Source of the DNA: Clostridiales bacterium
Lineage (GTDB): Bacteria > Bacillota > Clostridia > WRLR01
Length of the DNA stretch: 6,264 nucleotides
Direction of reading: 5' to 3'
Assembly: GCA_031287655.1 (NCBI GenBank)
Contig: JAITSR010000039.1
Location: 1-6,264, forward strand
The notes beneath the pieces were generated by a model. The model was not told the DNA's origin. It was given only the letters and a program-made list of their open reading frames with translations, and made no database searches. Positions 1 to 6,022 of the stretch are shown one piece after another; the stretch's first letter is position 1, and each line of letters begins with the position of its first letter. A program made the translations under genes and the position numbers.

Positions 1-176
1 CAGCCGAAGAATCGTTGGACACCTTGGCGCAAGCCGCCTTGCGGCAAATCATCGACAGCCGCTACGGCGCGGACATCGGCAAGCCGGTCGTCGCCGTCGG
101 ACTCGCGTTCCGGGGCAAAGACTGCCGCGCCGCCGCCGCCGCGCTATCGCCGCGCTGTGATAATCTAAGAAAATAA
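1..176 (+). CDS. PD-(D/E)XK nuclease-superfamily protein, C-terminal fragment (5' end outside window)
   Basis: The window opens inside this gene; the first complete codon is at position 3 and TAA is at 174-176, giving 57 visible residues. The fragment starts AEESLDTLAQAALRQIID and continues SRYGADIGKPVVAVGLAFRG. This matches the end of the PD-(D/E)XK domain (PF08011 type) found after an AAA-ATPase-like domain in many Clostridia proteins: an Ala/Gln helix of the 'A..AL.QI....Y' type, then a hydrophobic strand with an invariant Gly and a 'F.gK' turn. The ATPase part and catalytic acidic residues lie upstream and cannot be seen. The last residues (Ala run, then SPRCDNLRK) look unconserved. Function in these proteins is not established; a nuclease or defence role is only inferred from the fold. 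The family call is fairly secure for so short a piece. Confidence 0.72.
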   Translation, partial: AEESLDTLAQAALRQIIDSRYGADIGKPVVAVGLAFRGKDCRAAAAALSPRCDNLRK

Positions 177-194
177 AGATGGAATTGTCGGCGA

Positions 195-217
195 CATTGA
201 GCCGATTTTGCTCAATG
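195..217. repeat. 8-bp perfect inverted repeat before the glutaminase-like gene
   Basis: CATTGAGC (195-202) and GCTCAATG (210-217) are exact inverted copies around a 7-nt T-rich loop, 18 bp after the upstream stop codon. The flank is AT-rich but has no clean T run, so it could be a weak terminator for the upstream gene or a regulator site for the next one. I cannot decide between these from sequence alone. No convincing promoter is visible in 177-251. Confidence 0.5.
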
Positions 218-251
218 ATCAAAATTTATTTATAATTGGAGGAACACCGAG

Positions 252-2540
252 ATGAGCCACATGAAACAGGAGCGCGTGCCCGCGGTCCCGCTGATTACTT
301 GCGATCCATATTTTTCACTCTGGTCGCCGGACGACCGGCTGACCGGCGCGGACACCTGTCACTGGACCGGAAAGGTGAAACGGGCGCGCGGCCTCGCGGT
401 AGTGGACGGCGCGGAGTACCGTTTCATGGGTCTCGGCGGCGCGCCCGCGATGCCGCAGACCGGGCTGGAAATCACGGCGACCTCCTCGCGCTACGCTTTT
501 TCCGGCGGCGGGATCGACCTTTTTGTCACGTTCCTCACGCCGCTGCTGCTTTCCGATCTTGACCGGATGTCCCGCCCGGTTTCCTATATTTACGCGGAGG
601 CGCGCTCGGCGGACGGGCGGGCGCACAGCGTCGAGCTCCGCTTTACGTTCAGCGAGGCCTTCTGCCGCGACGGCGACGAGGGCGGGGGTAAAGGCGGCGC
701 GGGCGGCGAATGTGAGGACGACGACGGCGGCGATGAGAGTGGGGCGGCCGCGCACTCTCTGATGAATTTTGGCGTGCATAGACTTGACGCGGGGCGCGCC
801 GACGGCTGTGACGCGGCGTGGATCGGACAAAAGCGGCAAGCGCCGCTATCCCACAGCGGCGACGACGTCACGATCGACTGGGGCTATCTATACCTTGCGG
901 CGCCGCGCGCGCAGGGCCGCGTTTTCGCAGACGGCGGCGGCCTCTCAGCGGTATTCCCGCTCACCGTGGCTGGCGCGGACGGCGACAACGAGTCTGCGGC
1001 GGGCGGCGACAGCGGCGCCGGAGACACAGCGCAGGAGCAGGGTTCCGCCCAAGAGGCGCGCGCCGCTCAAGAAGCCCTTTTGCTTGCCGCGTATGACGAC
1101 GTGACCTCGATCTGCTATTTTGGCGCGATGCAAAAGGGGTACTGGGCCCGCGGCGGGAAGACGATCCTTGACGCAATCTCGGAGGCGGCCTCGGAATACG
1201 CGCTGATCAAAACGCGCTGCGCGCTTTTTGACGAGGACCTCGACCGCCGCGCGCGGACGTCCGGGGGTGAGGATTACAGTCTGATCCTGCGCCTCGCGTA
1301 TCGACAGTCGATCGCGGCGCACAAATTGATTGCGGACGAGCGCGGCGACGCGATTTTCATTTCAAAGGAGTGCTTCTCGAACGGCTGCGCGGCGACCGTG
1401 GACGTGAGTTATCCGTCGACGCCGCTGTATCTTTTATACGCTCCGGAGCTCGTCCGCGCGATGCTGCGGCCGATCCTGCGCTTTGCCGCGTCCCCGGCAT
1501 GGCCGTTCGATTTCGCGCCGCACGACGCGGGCCGCTACCCCTATGTGACGGGGCAGGTCTACGGGGCGCGGGAGCACGCGCCGAACGGTCAGGTGTACCC
1601 GCCCTTTTATCAGTATCCGTCCGGCTCGGACCTCTACCGGTTCCACAATCAAATGCCCGTCGAAGAATGTGGGAACATGCTCGTCATGATGGCCGCGGCG
1701 GCGGCGGCCGATGCCGACACGGAGCGCGGCGCGGAGTTTGCCGCGCCGCATATGGACTTGCTCGAAAAATGGGCGGGGTATTTGCTCGCGCACGGTGAGG
1801 ACCCCGGCGAACAGCTCTGCACGGACGACTTTGCGGGGCATCTCGCGCGCAATTGCAACCTCGCGGCCAAAGCGGTCGCGGGCGTTTTCGCGTTTGGAAT
1901 TTTGCTCGAGTTCGCGGGCAGAGGTGAGGAAGCCGCCCGGTATCGCGGGCGGGCGCGCGCGATCGCAAAAAGCTGGACGGAGCGGGCGACCGCCGTAACA
2001 ACCGTGGAACCGGCGGCGACCGCAGAGCCTGCGGCGGCGGCCGGTCACATGAATCACACGGCGCTCGTGTTCGGGCAGAGCGGCGCGTTCGGCTGGAGCC
2101 TGAAATACAACCTCATCTGGGACCGGCTGTTCAACGCCGCGGGCGATCGCGACGGCGGCGACAGCGGCGGGGGCGATGCGGATGCCGTGCGTTTCGGTCG
2201 GTTGTTCGACGACGCGGTCTATCAAAATGAAATCCGGCAGTACCTGAACGCGCAAAACCCGTATGGCGTCCCGCTCGACAGTCGGGCGGCCTACACAAAG
2301 AGCGACTGGATTCTGTGGGTGGCGGCGTTCGCGGATTCCCCGGAGGACAGGGCAAAGCTGATCGCCCCCGTCGCGGCGTTTCTGCGGGAAACCCCCGATC
2401 GCGTGCCGTTCTCGGATTGGTATGACACGCTCACGGCCCGCCACCACCATTTTCAGAACCGCACCGTTCAAGGGGGGCTGTTTATGCCGCTGCTCGCGGA
2501 TTCCAAAAGACTCGCGCTTCGCGGCAGGATTCGCTTATAA
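252..2540 (+). CDS. Glutaminase-A-like protein (DUF4964/DUF5127/DUF4965/DUF1793 architecture)
   Basis: 762 residues. The ATG at 252 is preceded by GGAGG (238-242) at 9 nt; the second Met (residue 4) is less well spaced. Family hallmarks run in order: PAVPLITCDPYFSLWS (10-25) with HWTG (37-40), the N-terminal DUF4964 start; a beta-rich DUF5127-like part (about 65-320); LAYRQSIAAHKL, FSNGCAATVDVSYPS and FAPHDAGRYPYVTGQVYG (348-438); MPVEECGNM (468-476); then the (alpha/alpha)6 part with YNLIWDRLF, LDSRAAYTKSDW (675-686), FSDWYDT and a closing GGLFMPLL (741-748). Fungal relatives are secreted glutaminases; the substrate of Clostridia members is not established and the fold is also that of six-hairpin glycosidases. 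There is no signal peptide or membrane segment, so a cytoplasmic location is inferred. Oddities are four Asp/Gly/Ala-rich insertions (139-167, 240-275, 577-598, 629-645) and a C-terminal tail formed by a repeated sequence. The family call is firm; the glutaminase activity is not. Confidence 0.9.
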   Translation: MSHMKQERVPAVPLITCDPYFSLWSPDDRLTGADTCHWTGKVKRARGLAVVDGAEYRFMGLGGAPAMPQTGLEITATSSRYAFSGGGIDLFVTFLTPLLLSDLDRMSRPVSYIYAEARSADGRAHSVELRFTFSEAFCRDGDEGGGKGGAGGECEDDDGGDESGAAAHSLMNFGVHRLDAGRADGCDAAWIGQKRQAPLSHSGDDVTIDWGYLYLAAPRAQGRVFADGGGLSAVFPLTVAGADGDNESAAGGDSGAGDTAQEQGSAQEARAAQEALLLAAYDDVTSICYFGAMQKGYWARGGKTILDAISEAASEYALIKTRCALFDEDLDRRARTSGGEDYSLILRLAYRQSIAAHKLIADERGDAIFISKECFSNGCAATVDVSYPSTPLYLLYAPELVRAMLRPILRFAASPAWPFDFAPHDAGRYPYVTGQVYGAREHAPNGQVYPPFYQYPSGSDLYRFHNQMPVEECGNMLVMMAAAAAADADTERGAEFAAPHMDLLEKWAGYLLAHGEDPGEQLCTDDFAGHLARNCNLAAKAVAGVFAFGILLEFAGRGEEAARYRGRARAIAKSWTERATAVTTVEPAATAEPAAAAGHMNHTALVFGQSGAFGWSLKYNLIWDRLFNAAGDRDGGDSGGGDADAVRFGRLFDDAVYQNEIRQYLNAQNPYGVPLDSRAAYTKSDWILWVAAFADSPEDRAKLIAPVAAFLRETPDRVPFSDWYDTLTARHHHFQNRTVQGGLFMPLLADSKRLALRGRIRL

Positions 2541-2571
2541 AAGGCTCGCGCTCCGCGGCGCGACCGCTCAT
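2505..2571. repeat. Imperfect tandem direct repeat, two units of about 33 bp
   Basis: Unit 1 (2505-2538) and unit 2 (2539-2571) both start AAAAG, then R-CTCGCGCT-Y-CGCGGC, and both have CGCT near the end; they differ at a handful of bases plus a 1-nt indel. Unit 1 encodes KRLALRG, the last residues of the glutaminase-like protein. Unit 2 begins on that gene's stop codon and would again read KRLALRG in a shifted frame. Each unit holds a GC-rich inverted repeat followed, on the minus strand, by TTTT. Confidence 0.7.
2539..2565 (-). terminator. Candidate intrinsic terminator of the DUF2148 gene
   Basis: Read on the minus strand, 3 nt past the DUF2148 stop codon, GG-TCGCGC pairs with GCGCGA-CC (one bulged G) around a 6-nt loop, and TTTT follows directly at 2542-2539. 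This is a GC-rich stem with a short U tract, as in an intrinsic terminator. A second, weaker hairpin (CGCG, 3-nt loop, CGCG; 2513-2523, followed by TTTT at 2508-2505) lies in the other repeat unit and could act as a backup. No T run follows the stem on the plus strand, so it would serve the glutaminase-like gene poorly. Confidence 0.5.
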
Positions 2572-3101
2572 AGCGGGCGGCGGTCAAAGAAGATGTTCTT
2601 TCCCGTCGTCGCCAAGCCGATCCCGAAACAGATTTTCACATTGTCGGAGAACAGCTTCATTTTCAGCGCGGCCATACCCGCGGTGAACAGCACACGGTTG
2701 TCCACGCGAAAATCCATCGCGGTGGCCGCGGCGGACCCGACGGCGATCCCAAGGTCGTGAACCGCCATCGCGCAGGGGATTCCGGCCTTTACGGCCTCCT
2801 TGCAGCTTACGGCCCCGCACAGCGCGCAGTTCAGCGCGCGCGGCGCAACACCGGCTGCGATCAAAATAATACAGTGGCAGGCGTCCACGTTGCCCGCGTC
2901 GCGAGTAAAGAACGCGCGGTCGGTCTCCCCTCCGATCTCCCGCATCGCGGCGGTCAGTTTATCCTTGTCCTCGCCGTCGAGCACGAGCGTCTCAATCGCG
3001 TCTATGCCGCATGCCTTTGGCGCGGTGCGCGCCGCAACCGCCATCAGCTCGGCCGCCCTCATCGCCGCGTTCCGCTCTGTTTCATTCCTGTCGTATTTCA
3101 T
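2568..3101 (-). CDS. DUF2148 family protein with ferredoxin-like cysteine cluster
   Basis: 177 residues from the ATG at 3101, which has GGAGG (3111-3107) 5 nt upstream. The product then starts MKYDRNETER like family members. An ATG at 3113, with GGAG 7 nt before it, would add MEVV and cannot be excluded. The protein has the DUF2148 layout: AAELMAVAARTAPKACGID (16-34), a middle segment ending NVDACHC (71-77), the cysteine group C92-x2-C95-x4-C100-x9-C110, then HDLGIAVGSA (115-124), a VDNR motif (133-136) and a closing FGIGLATTGKNIFFDR (159-174). The spacing suggests Fe-S or metal binding; this is inferred from the family's description as containing a ferredoxin domain, and no reaction is known. 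It is common in anaerobes. There is no signal peptide or membrane segment. It is apparently monocistronic and convergent with the glutaminase-like gene, 27 nt apart. Confidence 0.9.
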   Translation of the reverse strand: MKYDRNETERNAAMRAAELMAVAARTAPKACGIDAIETLVLDGEDKDKLTAAMREIGGETDRAFFTRDAGNVDACHCIILIAAGVAPRALNCALCGAVSCKEAVKAGIPCAMAVHDLGIAVGSAAATAMDFRVDNRVLFTAGMAALKMKLFSDNVKICFGIGLATTGKNIFFDRRPL

Positions 3102-3106
3102 AACTA

Positions 3107-3111
3107 CCTCC
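3107..3111 (-). promoter_or_regulatory. Ribosome-binding site GGAGG of the DUF2148 gene
   Basis: GGAGG on the minus strand lies 5 nt before the ATG at 3101. It overlaps the alternative ATG at 3113-3111, so strong use of one start would compete with the other. The family-like N-terminus favours the inner start. Confidence 0.65.
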
Positions 3112-3200
3112 ATGTAGTCGCTCCGTTCCGCCGCAATGGCGGCAAACCTGTTACGCCGCCCTCACCGCGCCGAAAATCCGGCAAGCAAAAACGGAACTCC

Positions 3201-3240
3201 TTTTGCAAAATATGTTATACCAATGGAGTGGTTTTAGCAA
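3201..3240 (-). promoter_or_regulatory. Probable promoter of the DUF2148 gene with palindrome at the predicted transcription start
   Basis: On the minus strand there is an extended -10, TGG-TATAAC (3222-3214), with a -35-like TTGCTA (3240-3235) 15 bp upstream. The spacing is short, but the TG extension can compensate. Transcription would start near 3207, inside the perfect palindrome TTTTGCAAAA (3201-3210), a possible operator. The leader of about 105 nt includes a GCCGC-loop-GCGGC stem (3143-3130) 19 nt before GGAGG. Confidence 0.45.
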
Positions 3241-3308
3241 TAGTCCTGCGTTGCTCGCCAACGATTATTTTACACTTAGGAGATTGAAAAGACATTGGAG
3301 CGATATGC

Positions 3309-3339
3309 TTGACTTTGACGCGACGTCGCAGTTTATACT
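3309..3339 (+). promoter_or_regulatory. MerR-type promoter/operator with 19-bp spacer
   Basis: TTGACT (3309-3314) and TATACT (3334-3339) are near-consensus -35 and -10 boxes, but the spacer is 19 bp instead of 17. The perfect palindrome GCGACGTCGC (3320-3329) sits at its centre. This over-long spacer with a central dyad is the signature of promoters that MerR-family activators realign by DNA distortion. It drives the MerR gene whose ATG is 49 bp downstream, which implies autoregulation. Confidence 0.75.
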
Positions 3340-3387
3340 GAATATACCCTATCTAAGAGGGAAAATATTCAAAGGAGAGAAACCATT

Positions 3388-4368
3388 ATGGAACTGATCA
3401 CAATCAGCGAAATATCGAGAAAGATGAACGTTTCGACCCGAACCCTGCGTTATTACGAGCAAATCGGGCTGATTGAAAGCAGCAAAAAAGACGACTACGC
3501 CTACCGCACATACGATGAGGCGACGATCACCCGCCTGCAGCAAATCCTTGTGCTGCGAAAGTTACGGATTCCGCTCAAGCAAATCGCCATGATATTGCAA
3601 AGTGAGAACACGGCGGCGACTATTGACGCTTTTCAGCAAAATCTCGCCGAGGTGGATGATGAAATCACCGCCCTGTCCACCATTCGGGAAATCATCAACA
3701 GTTTCATCACGCGCCTGAACGAGAGCCTTCATCAGGATATTAAACTGAATCTGCTTGACGACACCGCTCTGCTGGAAGCGGCGGACGCGCTGACCGTGCA
3801 GAAAATACTGTTCAAAGAAGAAAAGACGGCAGCGGATTTGCAGGCGGCAAACGAGAAGTTGAATAAGCTTACCGACCGGGATGTGCGAATTGTATATTTG
3901 CCGCCCGCAACGCTGGCGTCTATCCATATTGTTGGAGAACAGCCGGAAACAGACACGGGCGACGTTCTCTTTGATTTCATAAAAAGCAGCAAGCTTCCGG
4001 AGTTATACCCAGAGTTTAGGCATTATGGGTTCAACCACGAAAACGGCGATAAGCATGGCTACGAGCGTTGGGCAACGATTCCCAAAGATATGGAAGTCCC
4101 GAAGCCTTTTGTCAAAAAGCATTTTTCGGGAGGTCTGTACGCAGCGTTTATGATCCCAATGGGAATGTTCGACGAGTGGAACAGATTGCACGAATGGGCG
4201 GCCAACCATAATAGATACGAAATAGTATGGGGAGTACCTGAATACATGTACGGACTATTGGAGGAGCATTTGAACGCGTGGAATCACTATCAGTGGTCTC
4301 ATGAGAAATGCGAGAGAGATTTGCAACTTGATTTGTTGCTGCCCATCAAGGAAAAAGAGGGGCAATAA
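3388..4368 (+). CDS. MerR-family transcriptional regulator with GyrI-like effector-binding domain (BmrR type)
   Basis: 326 residues; ATG at 3388 with AAAGGAG (3371-3377) 10 nt upstream. The N-terminal winged helix-turn-helix is classical: ITISEISRKMNVSTRTLRYYEQIGLI (4-29), wing residues AYRTYDEATITRL (38-50), then the helix with LRKLRIPLKQIAMIL (56-70). A dimerisation coiled coil follows (about 75-120) and a linker to 165. The C-terminal half (165-322) resembles GyrI-like/AraC effector-binding domains: a start of the RIVYLPPATLASIHIVGE kind, aromatic-rich middle (YERWATIP, FSGGLYAAFMIP) and the end strand LQLDLLLPIKE. Such domains bind hydrophobic or cationic small molecules; the ligand here is unknown. 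The 19-bp-spacer promoter in front suggests ligand-activated autoregulation. No efflux pump lies next to it, so its other targets, if any, are elsewhere. Base composition is clearly less GC-rich than the genes to the left. Confidence 0.93.
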   Translation: MELITISEISRKMNVSTRTLRYYEQIGLIESSKKDDYAYRTYDEATITRLQQILVLRKLRIPLKQIAMILQSENTAATIDAFQQNLAEVDDEITALSTIREIINSFITRLNESLHQDIKLNLLDDTALLEAADALTVQKILFKEEKTAADLQAANEKLNKLTDRDVRIVYLPPATLASIHIVGEQPETDTGDVLFDFIKSSKLPELYPEFRHYGFNHENGDKHGYERWATIPKDMEVPKPFVKKHFSGGLYAAFMIPMGMFDEWNRLHEWAANHNRYEIVWGVPEYMYGLLEEHLNAWNHYQWSHEKCERDLQLDLLLPIKEKEGQ

Positions 4369-4393
4369 ATATCTATCGTATTTATTTGAACCC

Positions 4394-4420
4394 TAAGCGC
4401 GCTTAAATTTTTGATTTTTG
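4394..4420 (+). terminator. Palindrome followed by T-rich tract after the MerR gene
   Basis: The perfect 12-bp palindrome TAAGCGCGCTTA (4394-4405), 26 nt past the MerR stop, is followed by TTTTT (4408-4412) and a second TTTTT (4415-4419). The arms leave no room for a loop without unpairing the centre, so a stem would be only a few base pairs. It may be a weak terminator or a protein-binding site. Confidence 0.35.
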
Positions 4421-4487
4421 TGTGAAGGACTTCTTACTAACTTACCAACGCTTACTTGACAGATACGGCGCCTCTCAAATTTTTGAT
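4405..4487. repeat. 11-bp direct repeat AAATTTTTGAT in the spacer before the toxin-antitoxin genes
   Basis: AAATTTTTGAT occurs exactly at 4405-4415 and 4477-4487, 72 bp apart. Each copy lies a few bases after a short GC palindrome (GCGCGC and GGCGCC). The second copy overlaps the -35 box of the toxin-antitoxin promoter. It could be a regulatory site or chance in AT-rich DNA. Confidence 0.4.
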
Positions 4488-4525
4488 AATTATGAATCAA
4501 TATGGTATACTAATGATACATATCA
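4483..4525 (+). promoter_or_regulatory. Promoter of the toxin-antitoxin pair with candidate operator
   Basis: TTGATA (4483-4488), a 17-bp spacer and TATACT (4506-4511) preceded by TGG (extended -10) make a strong vegetative promoter. Directly downstream, over the predicted transcription start, lies TGATA-CA-TATCA (4514-4525), 5-bp arms about a 2-bp centre. Phd/YefM antitoxins repress their own promoters by binding short dyads of this kind, so it is the best operator candidate. Confidence 0.65.
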
Positions 4526-4543
4526 GTTTGGGAGTGTGCTGTG

Positions 4544-4834
4544 ATGAAATTTATATCCATCCGTGAGTTGCGGTCGTCTACCGGCCAACTCAAGAAAATG
4601 CTGTCAGACGACGGGAAAGTCGTCCTGACAACAAATGGCAAGCCTGCCGCGCTGATGATTGAGGTCAATGAAAATTCCTTTGAGGACGTGCTGATCGACC
4701 TTCGCGCGGCGCAAGCCCGGCGCGCTATCCGGCAATTACAGGAACAATCGTTGAAAACCGGTTTGGACAGCCTGACCCTTGATGATATCAATAGTGAAAT
4801 CGCGGCGGCGCGGCGAGAGAGAGCGGATGTATAA
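4544..4834 (+). CDS. Phd/YefM-family antitoxin
   Basis: 96 residues from ATG 4544, which has GGGAG (4530-4534) at 9 nt; a GTG at 4541 is possible and would add one residue. The N-terminal half is the Phd/YefM DNA-binding fold: FISIRELRSSTGQLKKML (3-20), then KVVLTTNGKPAALMIEV (25-41), with the typical strand-turn 'T.NGKP.A.mi'. The C-terminal half (47-96) is helical and charged, as expected of the segment that wraps around and blocks the toxin, and it would be protease-sensitive. The gene has its own promoter with a dyad and overlaps the PIN toxin start by one base (TAATG), a layout that couples their translation and keeps antitoxin first. It should autorepress, more tightly when bound to toxin. 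Confidence 0.92.
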   Translation: MKFISIRELRSSTGQLKKMLSDDGKVVLTTNGKPAALMIEVNENSFEDVLIDLRAAQARRAIRQLQEQSLKTGLDSLTLDDINSEIAAARRERADV

Positions 4835-5220
4835 TGCGGTGCGCTGTGCTTGACACAAATGTCATTGTGTCCGCGCTAATTTCACCAAAGGGAAACGCGG
4901 CGGTCATTCTTGGCATGATAACCGACAATCTATTGAAGCCTATATACTGCCAGCAGATTCTCCGCGAGTATGTAGACGTTTTGACGAGGCCGCGTTTTGG
5001 ATTCCCCGAAACCCGTGTTAAAGAGTCTCTGACCCTGTTCGAGATGTTCGGTGTCCCTGTTGATCCGAGGAAAAGTGACTTTCTTATGATAGATGAAAGC
5101 GACCGTATTTTTTATGATGCGGCGGTAGCAAGCGCGGCAGTGTTAATTACAGGGAATCTCAAACACTACCCCCGAGAACCGTTTGTCGTCAGTCCCGCAG
5201 ACTTTTTGTTCTGCGTTTAG
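4834..5220 (+). CDS. PIN-domain ribonuclease toxin (COG1569-type, partner of Phd/YefM antitoxin)
   Basis: 128 residues, full length for the family. The start LDTNVIVSALISPKGN (6-21) gives the first metal-binding Asp (D7). The second acidic residue is E45 in LREYVDVLTRPRF (43-55), and the third lies in DESDRIFYDAA (87-97; D90 most likely). The closing segment VLITGNLKHYP (103-113) carries Asn108 where many PIN nucleases have a fourth Asp. TGN.KH is a form I recall from this subfamily, so this is not necessarily a lesion. PIN toxins cleave RNA with Mg2+ or Mn2+; the target here is unknown. No own ribosome-binding site is obvious, so expression depends on the antitoxin gene just upstream. No frameshift is seen, so the pair looks intact. 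Confidence 0.92.
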   Translation: MRCAVLDTNVIVSALISPKGNAAVILGMITDNLLKPIYCQQILREYVDVLTRPRFGFPETRVKESLTLFEMFGVPVDPRKSDFLMIDESDRIFYDAAVASAAVLITGNLKHYPREPFVVSPADFLFCV

Positions 5221-5251
5221 AGGTTTGTTTTACAATGGAGGGGCCAAAATA

Positions 5252-6010
5252 ATGACCAACGAAAGCATACGCCGCATTGCGATGGCGCAGTCTGCGATCG
5301 ACGCGCACTGTTCGCCGGACGATTTTTTGAAGAACGAAAATGTTGTGGTCGTCTCCGAGCCGCATGAGGACGCCCGGCGGTACCTCAGCCTGCCCTTCTT
5401 CTGCGATTTGATTTGCTATGGAAATAACGTCGTGGCTTCTGTGGATGCGCGGATATACGATTTTATAAGGCAATATATTGATTCCGACAGACCGGCGCAC
5501 CTCTTTGCAACGCCGCAGATTCATCGGCTGACAAGAGAATTTGAGCAATACGGGTATATTCCCGGTTTTATGGCGGAGTATTGGCTGCCGGATGTGGACG
5601 CGCTGCGGGCGACCTCCTGCGGATACGCTACCCGCGTGTTGGAGCGGGAAGGCTTTGCCGGCCTGTATCAGGCGGAGTGGGACAACGCGCTCAGCAAGAA
5701 GCGCAAGCAGCTCGACATGCTGGCGGTCGGCGCGTATGACGGCGAAACGTTAATCGGCCTTGCGGGCTGCTCGGCCGATTGCGATTCCATGTGGCAAATC
5801 GGTGTGGACGTGCTGCCGGAATATCGCCGCCGCGGAATCGCCGCCGCGCTGACCTCCCGTCTCGCGATTGAGGTGATAAACCGCGGGAAGGTCCCGTTTT
5901 ACTGCTGCGCGTGGTCAAATATCGGCTCGGCGCGCAACGCGATCAAAAGCGGATTCCGCCCCGCGTGGGTGGAGCATACCGCTATGGAGATTGAAAAGGC
6001 ATTGGGGTGA
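5252..6010 (+). CDS. GNAT-family N-acetyltransferase
   Basis: 252 residues. I chose ATG 5252 because GGAGGGG (5237-5243) precedes it; the reading frame stays open upstream into the toxin gene, but that extension lacks such a site and the product would begin unlike its relatives. The C-terminal half is a GNAT fold: LAVGAYDGETLIGLAGC (157-173), then QIGVDVLPEYRRRGIAAAL (182-200), which is acetyl-CoA motif A with the R-R-x-G-x-A pyrophosphate loop, and NIGSARNAIKSGFRPAW (223-239), the end of the domain. The N-terminal part (1-120), with SLPFFCDLICYGNNVVASV and GYIPGFMAEYWLPD, is a conserved extension seen in a Firmicutes subgroup; its job is unknown. The acceptor substrate cannot be predicted. 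It lies 31 nt after the toxin and could be read from the same promoter. Confidence 0.88.
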   Translation: MTNESIRRIAMAQSAIDAHCSPDDFLKNENVVVVSEPHEDARRYLSLPFFCDLICYGNNVVASVDARIYDFIRQYIDSDRPAHLFATPQIHRLTREFEQYGYIPGFMAEYWLPDVDALRATSCGYATRVLEREGFAGLYQAEWDNALSKKRKQLDMLAVGAYDGETLIGLAGCSADCDSMWQIGVDVLPEYRRRGIAAALTSRLAIEVINRGKVPFYCCAWSNIGSARNAIKSGFRPAWVEHTAMEIEKALG

Positions 6011-6022
6011 TCGCTGATTCAA

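Noticed and set aside
231..236. Perfect TATAAT before the glutaminase-like gene
   Set aside because: Transcription would start at about 243, after the GGAGG at 238-242, so the message would lack its ribosome-binding site. The -35 position (TTGCTC) is also weak.
2136..2186. GGCGGC-rich stretches as a tandem repeat array or CRISPR
   Set aside because: The repetition is short, irregular and codes for a Gly/Asp loop in frame; there are no spaced identical repeats.
1434..2471. Long minus-strand open frame opposite the glutaminase-like gene (345 codons)
   Set aside because: Its translation is Arg/Pro-rich and resembles no family. It is a shadow caused by the high GC content of the real plus-strand gene.
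3203..3397. 64-codon open frame in the DUF2148-MerR spacer
   Set aside because: It starts with TTG, has no good ribosome-binding site, covers the MerR promoter, overlaps the MerR start and shows no recognisable family features.
4456..4490. TTGACA (4456-4461) as -35 box for the toxin-antitoxin genes
   Set aside because: No -10 box lies 16-19 bp downstream; GATAAT is 23 bp away. TTGATA with TATACT at 17 bp is the better pair.
5183..5251. N-terminal extension of the GNAT protein by 23 residues
   Set aside because: The extension lies largely inside the end of the toxin gene and lacks a good ribosome-binding site, whereas ATG 5252 has GGAGGGG at proper distance.
4834..6010. GNAT gene as a GNAT-type toxin of a second toxin-antitoxin module
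   Set aside because: At 252 residues with a long N-terminal domain it is unlike the compact GNAT toxins, and no DUF1778-type antitoxin gene lies in front of it.
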